Shown: positions 24,825 to 32,321 of the stretch, piece by piece
Layout: each line of letters begins with the position of its first letter
Position numbering within the stretch: position 1 is the first letter of the stretch
DNA from: Streptomyces sp. NBC_01463
Lineage (GTDB): Bacteria; Actinomycetota; Actinomycetes; Streptomycetales; Streptomycetaceae
Reading direction: 5' to 3'
NCBI GenBank assembly: GCA_036227345.1
Contig: CP109468.1
Coordinates: 7,068,001-7,132,000 of the forward strand
DNA length: 64,000 nucleotides
Notes under the pieces: generated by a model
Told to the model about the DNA's origin: nothing
Database searches by the model: none
What the model saw: only the letters and a program-made list of their open reading frames with translations
Position numbers and translations under genes: made by a program

Positions 24825-25725
24825 GGCGCACCTCCGTGGCACAGAGTTCGTAGCCGAACCAGCGGTTGACCGCCAGCATCGGACCGTTGTCGGCGTCGTT
24901 GCCGGTGAACGCGTCGGTGTACCCGGCGGCGCGCGCCCGGTGCAGCGAGTCGTTCTTCGCGAGCTTCGCGAGGCCGCGGCCGCGGTAGGCACGGCGGGTG
25001 CCGGTCATCCCCGACCAGTAGCGGCTCGCACCGTCGGTCTGCGCCGCGCTGAACGCGGCCACCTGACCGTCGGCCACGACGACCGAGGTGAGGTGGTGGT
25101 CGAGGCAGGGATTGCGCCAGGTCTCGCCCAGCCACTCCTCGTAGTCCGAGAGCTGGGCCGGCGTGTCGCTGGGCTCGTCCGCGGTGGTCTCGGCGTCCGC
25201 CTCGAAGAGCGGGCGCGGGTCGTCGGCGAAGTCGGCGGCGGTACGCAGTTCGACACCGGCCGGGAGCTCCTGGCGGGGCGGCAGTGTGCCGCCCGCCAGG
25301 TCGAGACGGAAGAAGTGCGCGGGCCGGCTCGGCGCGTAGCCGTGCTTCGCGGCGAACGCCCGGTCGCCGGGGGTGTCCAGCACCCAGGTGTAGACGGCGG
25401 TCGCGCCGGCCAGGTCCAGGTACTCCTCGGCGGTGCGCAGCAGCAGCGAGCCCGCGCCCCGTCCGGTCCGCTCCGGGTGGGTGTACGGATTGCAGAACGC
25501 CTGCCCCGGCTCGGGGCTCTCGTGCGCCAGACCCACCTGGGCCGTCCCGATGATCTCGCCGTCCTCCTCCGCGACCAGCATCCGGTAGCGCTTGTCGGGA
25601 TGGGCGGCTTCCAGCTCGAAGACCACGCTCTCCGGCGTCATGACCATGAACGGGAGGGCGGCGCGCCGCACCCGGACCCAGTCCTCGGCGTCGGCGGGCC
25701 GGAAATCGCGCACGATGACAGTCAT
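24805..25725 (-). CDS. Tandem GNAT acetyltransferase
   Basis: The protein has 306 residues from ATG at 25725. Two GNAT folds lie in a row. The N-terminal half (about 1-150) has an acetyl-CoA loop, Arg-Thr-Gly-Arg-Gly-Ala-Gly. The C-terminal half (155-306) has Arg-Ala-Tyr-Arg-Gly-Arg-Gly-Leu-Ala, followed by the Asn-Asp-Ala-Asp-Asn-Gly-Pro-Met-Leu segment common to this tandem class. It should transfer acetyl groups to an unknown amine. It is the first gene of a two-gene unit with DUF402 and divergent from a GntR gene; only 69 bp separate their starts. Confidence 0.8.
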   Translation of the reverse strand: MTVIVRDFRPADAEDWVRVRRAALPFMVMTPESVVFELEAAHPDKRYRMLVAEEDGEIIGTAQVGLAHESPEPGQAFCNPYTHPERTGRGAGSLLLRTAEEYLDLAGATAVYTWVLDTPGDRAFAAKHGYAPSRPAHFFRLDLAGGTLPPRQELPAGVELRTAADFADDPRPLFEADAETTADEPSDTPAQLSDYEEWLGETWRNPCLDHHLTSVVVADGQVAAFSAAQTDGASRYWSGMTGTRRAYRGRGLAKLAKNDSLHRARAAGYTDAFTGNDADNGPMLAVNRWFGYELCATEVRHVRRLG

Positions 25726-25794
25726 GGGCCGGACCGTACCCGCAGGTCCGGCCGGTCCGCCCCCGAATTTCCGGCGGTGGGGCAGAATCGGCCC

Positions 25795-26169
25795 GTGACC
25801 CTGAAGATCGCAGTGGACCCGGATTCCGGCACCGCCCCGTACGAGCAGCTGCGCACGCAGATCTCCGAACTGGCCCGATCGGGCGCGCTGCCGGTCGGTT
25901 ACAGACTCCCGACCGTACGCGGCTTCGCCGAGGAGCTGGGCCTCGCCGCCAACACCGTCGCCAAGGCCTACCGGGCGCTGGAGGCGGACGGCGTGATCGA
26001 GACACGGGGGCGCAACGGGACGTTCGTCGCCGCAGCGGGCGACGCGGCCGAACGCAACGCGGCGTCCGCGGCCCGCGAGTACGCGGAACAGGCCCGGCGG
26101 CTGGGCATGTCCCGGGCGCGGGCACTGGAGCTGGCGCAGGACGCGGTGCGGGCGGTCTACGCGGGCTGA
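25795..26169 (+). CDS. GntR-family regulator, YtrA-like
   Basis: The protein has 124 residues from GTG at 25795; a leaderless or near-leaderless start is possible because no clear ribosome site precedes it. It has a winged-helix GntR domain (residues 10-78: Pro-Tyr-Glu-Gln-Leu-Arg, Leu-Pro-Thr-Val-Arg, Asn-Thr-Val-Ala-Lys-Ala-Tyr, ending Gly-Thr-Phe-Val). Only a short helical tail follows, which defines the YtrA subfamily. YtrA regulators usually control a linked ABC transporter; none is adjacent. The divergent GNAT/DUF402 pair is a possible target. Confidence 0.82.
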   Translation: MTLKIAVDPDSGTAPYEQLRTQISELARSGALPVGYRLPTVRGFAEELGLAANTVAKAYRALEADGVIETRGRNGTFVAAAGDAAERNAASAAREYAEQARRLGMSRARALELAQDAVRAVYAG

Positions 26170-26202
26170 GGCGGGGCGGATCCCGCCGGGCCCGCCCACG
26201 GA

Positions 26203-26333
26203 GTCCCGGAGGCAGAGACCCGCCGGGCGCGGACGCGGGTCTCAGAGGTACAGGCCCCGCCGGAACCCGCGCGCGGCGTCCCGGAGGTAGAAGACCCACC
26301 GGGCCCGCCCCCGGACCTCAGAGGTACAGGCCC
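26203..26333. repeat. Imperfect tandem repeat covering the AAA ATPase gene end
   Basis: Two units lie about 75 bp apart. GTCCCGGAGG occurs at 26203 and 26278, and CTCAGAGGTACAGGCCC at 26241-26257 and 26317-26333, with related GC-rich sequence between. The second unit contains the last codons (Gly-Leu-Tyr-Leu-stop) of the AAA ATPase gene. The first unit would encode the same ending, so the gene's 3' tail seems duplicated downstream. Confidence 0.6.
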
Positions 26334-27433
26334 GCGTCCGCGCCCGAGTCCTGCTTGGGGACCGAGGCGGGGCCCGTGCCGCGGCGCAGTGCGTACAGCT
26401 CGGCCAGGGTCGTTCCCTCGCGCGCCACGTCCCGGCCGAGGCCCTCCTCGGTGCCGAGCCAGGCCACGGACTCCTCGCGGGTCAGCGGTCCCACCTCGAT
26501 CCGGGCGAGGCAGCGGCCGGGCCGGACGACCGCCGGGTGCAGCCGCTCCAGATCCTCGTTGGTGGTCACCCCGACCAGGACGTTGCGGCCCTGGCCCAGC
26601 AGCCCGTCCGTGAGGTTCAGGAGCCGGGACAGCGCCTGGCCCGCCGTGTGCTTGGCCTCGCCGCGGATCAGCTCGTCGCAGTCCTCCAGGAGCAGCAGCC
26701 GCCAGCGGCCCTTCGCGCTGCCGTCGTCCTCGCCGATCGCGATGTCCATCAGATAGCCGACGTCGTTGAAGAGCCGCTCGGGGTCCAGCACGCAGTCGAC
26801 CTGGCACCAGTCCCGCCAGGACCGTGCCAGGGTGCGCAGGGCGGAGGTCTTGCCGGTGCCGGGCGGTCCGTGCAGCAGGAGCAGCCGGCCCGCGATGTCG
26901 TCCGGGGTGACCTTCATCAGCCGGCCCATCGCCTCGGCCACCGGAGCGGTGTAGTTGGACCGGACCTCGTCCCAGGTGCCGGCCGCGATCTGCCGGGTCG
27001 TGCGGTGCGGGCCGCGGCGCGGTGAGACGTACCAGAAGCCCATCGTCACGTTCTCGGGCTGCGGTTCCGGTTCGTCCTGGGCGCCGTCCGTGGCCGCTTC
27101 GAGGATCTTCAGGGCCAGTTCGGGAGTGGTCGCGGTGACCGTGACGTCGGCGCCGCGGTTCCACCGCGAGATGAGCAGGGTCCAGCCCTCGCCCTCGGCG
27201 AGCGTGGCGCTGCGGTCGTCGTCGCGGGCGGCGCGCAGGATCTTCGCGGCCGGGGGCAGCAGGGTGGCCCCGGTGCGGACCCGGTCGAGGGAGGAGCTGT
27301 GCGAGTACGGCTGCTCGCCCGTCGCGAAGCGGCCGAGGAACAGCGCGTCGACGACATCGGACGGGGAGTCGCTGTCGTCGACGGTGAGCCGGATCGGCAG
27401 AGCGGACTCGGGGTTGGCGGACATGCCGCCCAT
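26318..27433 (-). CDS. DUF5925 and AAA ATPase domain protein
   Basis: The protein has 371 residues from ATG at 27433. An ATG at 27424 and one at 27517 are alternatives; none has a strong ribosome site. The N-terminal part (about 10-155) is the DUF5925-like region. A classical AAA module follows: Walker A Gly-Pro-Pro-Gly-Thr-Gly-Lys-Thr, Walker B Leu-Leu-Leu-Leu-Glu-Asp-Cys-Asp-Glu, sensor-1 Thr-Thr-Asn-Glu and an Arg-Pro-Gly-Arg finger. These proteins are widespread in Streptomyces and of unknown function. Its 3' end is embedded in a tandem repeat. Confidence 0.8.
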   Translation of the reverse strand: MGGMSANPESALPIRLTVDDSDSPSDVVDALFLGRFATGEQPYSHSSSLDRVRTGATLLPPAAKILRAARDDDRSATLAEGEGWTLLISRWNRGADVTVTATTPELALKILEAATDGAQDEPEPQPENVTMGFWYVSPRRGPHRTTRQIAAGTWDEVRSNYTAPVAEAMGRLMKVTPDDIAGRLLLLHGPPGTGKTSALRTLARSWRDWCQVDCVLDPERLFNDVGYLMDIAIGEDDGSAKGRWRLLLLEDCDELIRGEAKHTAGQALSRLLNLTDGLLGQGRNVLVGVTTNEDLERLHPAVVRPGRCLARIEVGPLTREESVAWLGTEEGLGRDVAREGTTLAELYALRRGTGPASVPKQDSGADAGLYL

Positions 27434-27611
27434 GATCCGGCACGGGGGCACCCCGCGCACCCAGGTTTCACCGAGCCGATATGACGTGCGCTCAGCGGCC
27501 CGCCGGGAAACGCTCATCCGATCGACTTGGCATGGACACTTCCGGAATGGCCTTCGCTGCTGCTACCACGGACATGGCAGAGATCCTGCCGGTCGATCCC
27601 AGGGAGGTTCC

Positions 27612-28421
27612 ATGAAAATGTCCAGACTCGTGGCGTTCTCGTCCTCGCTCCTGCTCGGCGCAGTCATCGCCCTGACCGGGGCGGCCACCGCGAACGCCGC
27701 ATCGTCCGTCCAAGCCGTCGACTACGTCGCGCTGGGCGACTCCTACTCCTCGGGGGTCGGCTCCGGCAGTTACATCGGCTCCAGCGGGGACTGCAAGCGC
27801 AGCACCCTCGCCTACCCCTCGCTCTGGGCGGCCGCCAACACGCCCGCCTCGTTCGCCTTCACCGCCTGCTCGGGCGCCCGTACCGGTGATGTGACGGCGA
27901 GTCAGCTCGGACCGCTCACCTCCTCGACCGACCTCGTCTCGATCTCCATCGGCGGCAACGACGCGGGATTCGCCGATGTCATGACGACCTGTGTCCTCCA
28001 GTCGGAGGCCACCTGCCTCGGCCGGATCGCCACCGCCCGCGGTTACGTGGACTCCACGCTGCCCGGCAAGCTCGACTCGGTGTACGACGCGATCAGGGCC
28101 AAGGCCCCGTCCGCCCATGTCGTCGTCCTCGGCTACCCGCGCTTCTACAAGATCGGCGGCAGCTGCGTCGTCGGTCTGAGCGACAAGGTGCGCACCGCCA
28201 TCAACGGCGCATCCGACTACCTCAACGCCGCCACCGCCAAGCGCGCCGCCGACCACGGCTTCACCTTCGGTGATGTCGCCGGAAAGTTCACCGGGCACGA
28301 GATCTGCTCCGGAAGCGCCTGGCTGCACAGTCTCAACTGGCTGAACATCGGCGAGTCGTACCACCCCTTCGCTTCCGGCCAGTCCGGTGGCTATCTGCCC
28401 GTTCTCAACGCCCTCGACTGA
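27612..28421 (+). CDS. Secreted SGNH (GDSL) lipase
   Basis: The protein has 269 residues. ATG at 27612 follows GGGAGG. The signal peptide (1-29) ends Ala-Asn-Ala. SGNH blocks are complete: Gly-Asp-Ser-Tyr-Ser-Ser-Gly (block I), Gly-Ala-Arg-Thr-Gly (II), Gly-Gly-Asn-Asp-Ala-Gly (III) and Tyr-His-Pro near the C terminus (V). Six cysteines match the three disulfides of the Streptomyces rimosus lipase, which this protein closely resembles from memory. It is an extracellular esterase/lipase of broad specificity. It appears monocistronic, with a 19-bp inverted repeat downstream. Confidence 0.92.
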   Translation: MKMSRLVAFSSSLLLGAVIALTGAATANAASSVQAVDYVALGDSYSSGVGSGSYIGSSGDCKRSTLAYPSLWAAANTPASFAFTACSGARTGDVTASQLGPLTSSTDLVSISIGGNDAGFADVMTTCVLQSEATCLGRIATARGYVDSTLPGKLDSVYDAIRAKAPSAHVVVLGYPRFYKIGGSCVVGLSDKVRTAINGASDYLNAATAKRAADHGFTFGDVAGKFTGHEICSGSAWLHSLNWLNIGESYHPFASGQSGGYLPVLNALD

Positions 28422-28447
28422 CCGGCGCGCATACCCCTTGAGCTGCC

Positions 28448-28515
28448 CGGAGGTTGACGAACTGTCCAACTCGCCCTGGAATCGGGCGGATTCGCAGACA
28501 GTTCGTCAACCTCCG
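28448..28515. repeat. Perfect 19-bp inverted repeat with 30-nt spacer
   Basis: CGGAGGTTGACGAACTGTC (28448-28466) and its exact complement (28497-28515) lie 27 bp after the SGNH lipase stop. The arms are only about 58% G+C, unlike ordinary terminators here. It may be a terminator with a large loop, a pair of binding sites or a relic of a small mobile element. Confidence 0.55.
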
Positions 28516-28617
28516 TATGTGTGTGCTCAATCCTGCGCCCGGGATACACGCGTGTCGCCGCGGGGCGATAGGGTTAACCTGCCCGGGCCGGGTGCCCTCG
28601 TACGGGTGGGGAGTGAC

Positions 28618-28881
28618 ATGGAACAGATAACGGTGCGCAGCAGGGCGCGAGTGCCTGCCATTACATGCGGGAGCAGTGCGACGAGTTCGCGCCTCGACCG
28701 TCATCTCGCAGTGCTGGGCGGCCCCGCCGTCCCGCAGCGCGAGTCCGCTGAGGCGACGCTGCTGATGCGGGAGCTCACCTCGCGCGATGCCGCGCACACC
28801 CGCCGGAGCAAGAGCGCGCGGGTCTCGCTCTTCGCGCCGCTGCGGCGACTGCGACGCTCGCTCTTCGGCAGCCGCCGCTGA
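28618..28881 (+). CDS. Small basic conserved hypothetical protein
   Basis: The protein has 87 residues. ATG at 28618 follows GGGGAG. There is no TM segment or signal peptide. The sequence is Arg/Ser-rich, and the last 25 residues are strongly basic (Ser-Leu-Phe-Ala-Pro-Leu-Arg-Arg-Leu-Arg-Arg-Ser-Leu-Phe-Gly-Ser-Arg-Arg), forming an amphipathic cationic helix. I do not recognise the family. Codon usage is normal for the genome, which supports a real gene. Binding to nucleic acid or membrane through the tail is inference. Confidence 0.55.
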   Translation: MEQITVRSRARVPAITCGSSATSSRLDRHLAVLGGPAVPQRESAEATLLMRELTSRDAAHTRRSKSARVSLFAPLRRLRRSLFGSRR

Positions 28882-29059
28882 ACCGACGACCCCGGTCCCG
28901 GCATCGCGCTGCTGCCCGCTCTTCCGTCATCCCCGGAGCCGGCAGTGGCGCGTCGCCATGTCCGCGTGCGGTGTGTGCCGGGGTCGTGTCCGCTTGCGTT
29001 TTTTCTGGTGGAGTGGGTGCCGAGGTAATTCGGTGCCGAAGTACTTCTACACTGTCCGC

Positions 29060-29668
29060 ATGCCCGAGAAGCGAGCCGCGCGCCTGAGCCCCGACGAACG
29101 AAGGGCGCAATTGGTCGATATTGGCGTGGACATGCTCGCCGATCGCTCGCTGGACGAGCTCTCCACCGACGAGGTGGCGCGCCGCGCCGGGATATCCCGG
29201 GGGCTGCTCTTCCACTACTTCGACTCCAAGCGCGACTTCTACCGCTCCGTGGTGCAGCAGGAGTGCGACGACTTCGCCGCGGCCACGGAACCGGACCCCT
29301 CGCTGGAGCCCGTTCCCTGGCTGCGGTCGTTCATCGCCGGTTTCGCGGCGTACGTGACGGAGCACCGCAGGGTCTATCTCGTCCTGGTCCGCGGTGCCGG
29401 CGGCAGTCATCCCGCCGTGGAGGACGTCGTCGAGTCCACGCGCAACACGCTGGCCCGGCGGGTGGAGGAGGGGCAGCGGCGGCTCGGGATGCCGGATTCG
29501 CCGCGGCTGCTCGTCGCCGCCCGGGCCTGGATGGCCTTCGCCGAGGAGGCGGTCACCAGCTGGCCGCTGGAGGAGCCCGACGCCCTGGTCGAGCTCGGTG
29601 CGTTCCTGGAGTCGAGCTTCATCTCCCTGCTGGGCGCCCTGGACCGGCCGGTCGCACTGACCGGCTGA
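29060..29668 (+). CDS. TetR-family regulator
   Basis: The protein has 202 residues from ATG at 29060; GTG at 29033, with GAGGT upstream, would add nine residues and is a real alternative. The N-terminal HTH reads Ser-Thr-Asp-Glu-Val-Ala-Arg-Arg-Ala-Gly-Ile-Ser-Arg-Gly-Leu-Leu-Phe-His-Tyr-Phe. The C-terminal ligand domain is all-helical. The target is unknown. It converges with the ABC permease gene. The bases just upstream contain GAAGTACTTC, a perfect 10-bp palindrome at 29039-29048, which could be its own operator. Confidence 0.85.
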   Translation: MPEKRAARLSPDERRAQLVDIGVDMLADRSLDELSTDEVARRAGISRGLLFHYFDSKRDFYRSVVQQECDDFAAATEPDPSLEPVPWLRSFIAGFAAYVTEHRRVYLVLVRGAGGSHPAVEDVVESTRNTLARRVEEGQRRLGMPDSPRLLVAARAWMAFAEEAVTSWPLEEPDALVELGAFLESSFISLLGALDRPVALTG

Positions 29669-29722
29669 GGCGTCCGTAGGCCCCTGCCCGCACCGCCCGG
29701 CCGGATGCCGGTGCCGGCCGCG

Positions 29723-30559
29723 CTATGCGTCGCCGCGTGAGTAGCGGCGTACGGACAGGGGTACGGCGACCGCGAGCAGCGCCGCCGACCAGAGCAGCGT
29801 CCCGGCCACCGGATGGGCGACCGGCCAGGCGGCGTCGGCGGCCGGCGCGGCGTTGCCGAACAGGTCGCGGGCGGCCGCGGCGACGGCGCTGATCGGATTC
29901 CACTCCGCGAGTGTGCGCAGCCAGCCCGGCAGGTTGTCGGTCGGGATGTACGCGCTGGAGAGCAGCGGCAGGATGAACGTGGCCGCGCCCAGCTGCCCGG
30001 CGGCCTCCTCGTTCCGGATCAGGAGCCCCAGCCAGCAGCCGACCCACGACGTCGCGAACCGGAACAGCAGCAGCAGTCCGAACGCGCCCACCGCGGCGTC
30101 CGCGCCGCCCTCGATCCGCCAGCCCACGGCGAGTCCGACCAGGATCAGCGGGACCAGTCCGACGGCCGTGGTCAGCGCATCGGCCGCGGTCTGCCCGAAC
30201 GGCACGGCGGACCGGCTCATCGGCAGTGTCCGCAGCCGGTCCATCACGCCCCGCTGACAGTCCTGCGCGGACTGGAACATCCCGGTCATGATGCCGTTCG
30301 CCGCCGTCGCCGCCAGCAGTCCCGGCACCAGGAAGGCGCGGTACTCCTGGCCGGGGACGGCCAGGGCGCTGCCGAAGACGTACCCGAAGAACAGCAGCAT
30401 CGTGATCGGCATGGTCTGGGTCAGGATCAGGACGCCCGGAGCCGCCTTGATCCGCTGCAGGTGGCGGCCGAGCATGGCCAGGCCGTCCGCGACCGGAGTG
30501 CTCGTGCCCGGCGCGGGGTGCGCGGTCCGCGGTTCTGTGACGAGTGCGTCGGTGCTCAT
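29723..30559 (-). CDS. ABC-2 type exporter permease (DrrB-like)
   Basis: The protein has 278 residues with six predicted TM helices, between about 50 and 270. It carries the ABC-2 loop Arg-Thr-Leu-Pro-Met-Ser-Arg after the second pair, and Trp-Asn-Pro-Ile-Ser near the C terminus. Both are hallmarks of DrrB-type daunorubicin-resistance permeases. It overlaps the ATPase gene by 4 bp (ATGA), so the two form one transporter. The likely role is export of a hydrophobic drug or lipid; the substrate is unknown. Expression is presumably set by the TetR encoded at 31582. Confidence 0.88.
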   Translation of the reverse strand: MSTDALVTEPRTAHPAPGTSTPVADGLAMLGRHLQRIKAAPGVLILTQTMPITMLLFFGYVFGSALAVPGQEYRAFLVPGLLAATAANGIMTGMFQSAQDCQRGVMDRLRTLPMSRSAVPFGQTAADALTTAVGLVPLILVGLAVGWRIEGGADAAVGAFGLLLLFRFATSWVGCWLGLLIRNEEAAGQLGAATFILPLLSSAYIPTDNLPGWLRTLAEWNPISAVAAAARDLFGNAAPAADAAWPVAHPVAGTLLWSAALLAVAVPLSVRRYSRGDA

Positions 30560-31518
30560 GCTGCCGTCTCCTCGATCGGGGTGGTGCGGCCGGTCAGGCG
30601 GAGGAAGACCTCGTCGAGCGTGGGCGGGCGCAGGCTCGCGTCGATCACCGCCGCGCCCGCCGCGTCCAGTTCGCGGACGATCCGGGGGAGGGTGAGCGAG
30701 GGGTCCGTGGCGACCGCGCCCACCGTGCGGCGCTCGTGGTCGAGCACCGGCTCGGTGCCCGTCAGCCGGTCCAGTACGGCGGCTGCCGGTACGAGCGCCG
30801 AGGCGTGCGCGACGACGACCTCGGCGTAACTGCCGATCCTGGCCTTCAGCTCGGCGGGACTGCCGGTGTGGGCGGCCCGGCCGCTGTCGACGAGCACGAT
30901 GTCGTCGGCCAGCCGGTCGGCCTCGTCCAGATACTGCGTGGTGAGCAGGACGGTGGTGCCGCGGCCCGCCAGCTCCCGTACCGCCGCCCAGATCTGGTTG
31001 CGGCTGTGCGGGTCGAGGCCGGTGGTCGGCTCGTCCAGGAAGAGCACCTGCGGGCGGGCCAGCAGGCTGGCGGCGAGATCCAGGCGGCGGCGCATCCCGC
31101 CCGAGTAGGTGCGGGCCGGCCGGTCGGCCGCGCCGGTCAGCTCGAAGCGTTCGAGGAGCTCGTCGGCCCGGCCGCGCGCCGCGTCGCCCCGGTACTTGAG
31201 CAGCTTGGCGAACAGCCGCAGGTTCTGCCGGCCGGAGAGCTCGCCGTCGACGGAGGTGCTCTGCCCCGTGACACCGATCGCGGCCCGCACGGCGGCGGCC
31301 TCGCGCACCAGGTCGTGGCCGGCGATCCGGGCGCTGCCGGCGTCGGGAGCGGTCAACGTGGTGAGGACGCGGACGGCGGTGGTCTTGCCGGCGCCGTTGG
31401 GCCCCAGGACTCCGCAGACGGTGCCTTCGGCGACGGCCAGGTCGAGACCGCGCAGCGCGTGGACGTCGCCGTAGCGCTTCTCCAGACCTTCACTAAGTAC
31501 AGCGTACGTAGTTGTCAT
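30556..31518 (-). CDS. ABC exporter ATP-binding protein (DrrA-like)
   Basis: The protein has 320 residues from ATG at 31518. Walker A is Gly-Pro-Asn-Gly-Ala-Gly-Lys-Thr-Thr, the signature is Tyr-Ser-Gly-Gly-Met-Arg-Arg-Arg-Leu-Asp, and Walker B is Leu-Phe-Leu-Asp-Glu-Pro-Thr-Thr-Gly-Leu-Asp. The C-terminal extension ends Pro-Pro-Thr-Leu-Asp-Glu-Val-Phe-Leu-x-Leu-Thr-Gly, the DrrA motif needed for pairing with DrrB. The first codons overlap one copy of a TetR operator (31494-31510), and a second copy lies in the divergent promoter region. Confidence 0.92.
   Translation of the reverse strand: MTTTYAVLSEGLEKRYGDVHALRGLDLAVAEGTVCGVLGPNGAGKTTAVRVLTTLTAPDAGSARIAGHDLVREAAAVRAAIGVTGQSTSVDGELSGRQNLRLFAKLLKYRGDAARGRADELLERFELTGAADRPARTYSGGMRRRLDLAASLLARPQVLFLDEPTTGLDPHSRNQIWAAVRELAGRGTTVLLTTQYLDEADRLADDIVLVDSGRAAHTGSPAELKARIGSYAEVVVAHASALVPAAAVLDRLTGTEPVLDHERRTVGAVATDPSLTLPRIVRELDAAGAAVIDASLRPPTLDEVFLRLTGRTTPIEETAA
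31494..31510. promoter_or_regulatory. TetR operator, copy 2 (within ATPase gene start)
   Basis: TAAGTAC-AGC-GTACGTA is one mismatch from a perfect dyad. It is arranged like the site at 31537-31553, with centres 43 bp apart (about four helical turns). Confidence 0.65.
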
Positions 31519-31536
31519 GTCGCAACGATAGCGCAC

Positions 31537-31553
31537 TACGTACGGTGTACGTA
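31537..31553. promoter_or_regulatory. TetR operator, copy 1 (divergent intergenic region)
   Basis: TACGTAC-GGT-GTACGTA is a perfect 7-bp inverted repeat with a 3-bp spacer. It lies in the 63-bp gap between the exporter ATPase and the divergent tetR gene. It is probably bound by that TetR to repress both promoters. Confidence 0.75.
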
Positions 31554-31581
31554 ACTACCATGGTGGTCGAGGTGATGATCA

Positions 31582-32292
31582 ATGGTGGGGCGACCCGCTG
31601 TACCGGAAGTGATCTGGGCGCGCCCCGAGCGTGCGGGCCGGGGCCCCAAGCCCGCGTTCAGCCGTGCGGACATCGCGGCGGCCGCCGTGCGCATCGCGGA
31701 CGCGGAGGGGCTCGACGCGGTGTCGATGCGGAAGGTGGCGGCCGAGCTCGGCTGCGGCACCATGTCGCTCTACAACTACGTGCCCCGCAAGGAGGACCTG
31801 TACGAGCTGATGCTCGACGCGGTCAGCGCCGGATACGACTACCCGGACCCGTCCGGTGACTGGCGCGCCGATCTTCTCGCCCTCGCCCACCAGGCCCGGG
31901 CCATGATGCACCGGCACACCTGGGTCCCCCGGCTGATGTCACCGGTGTACGGCTTCAGCCCGAACGTGCTGCGGTACCTGGAGTACGCGCTGAGCTGTCT
32001 GGACGGGGTCGACGTGCGGTTCGGCGAGAAGATGGAGCTCATCGCCATGGTCAACGGCGTGGTCACCACCTACACCGCCAACGAGATCGCGACGGCGGAG
32101 CGCAGCCGCTCGCTGCCCTGGTCCCAGGAGCAGGAGCAGGACGTCCGCACCCGGTATCTGATCAGCCAGATCATGACGGGGAAGTACCCGCGGATGGCGG
32201 CCGGTTTCGCCGAGGACCCGGGGCCGATCGACCTGGACGCCGTGTTCGACCGCGCGCTCGCCCGGGTGCTGGACGGGTTCGGCCGCCCGTAG
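31582..32292 (+). CDS. TetR-family repressor of the adjacent ABC exporter
   Basis: The protein has 236 residues. ATG at 31582 has GAGGTGAT upstream. A 25-residue basic N-terminal arm precedes the HTH (Val-Ser-Met-Arg-Lys-Val-Ala-Ala-Glu-Leu-Gly-Cys-Gly-Thr-Met-Ser-Leu-Tyr-Asn-Tyr). The C-terminal domain is of the TetR_C type found in tetracycline-like repressors (Trp-Val-Pro-Arg-Leu near residue 115). Divergence from drrAB-like genes with two matched operators makes local repression very likely. Ligand unknown. Confidence 0.9.
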   Translation: MVGRPAVPEVIWARPERAGRGPKPAFSRADIAAAAVRIADAEGLDAVSMRKVAAELGCGTMSLYNYVPRKEDLYELMLDAVSAGYDYPDPSGDWRADLLALAHQARAMMHRHTWVPRLMSPVYGFSPNVLRYLEYALSCLDGVDVRFGEKMELIAMVNGVVTTYTANEIATAERSRSLPWSQEQEQDVRTRYLISQIMTGKYPRMAAGFAEDPGPIDLDAVFDRALARVLDGFGRP

Positions 32293-32321
32293 GCGTGTTC
32301 CGAAAGTCCCGCCCACCTGGG

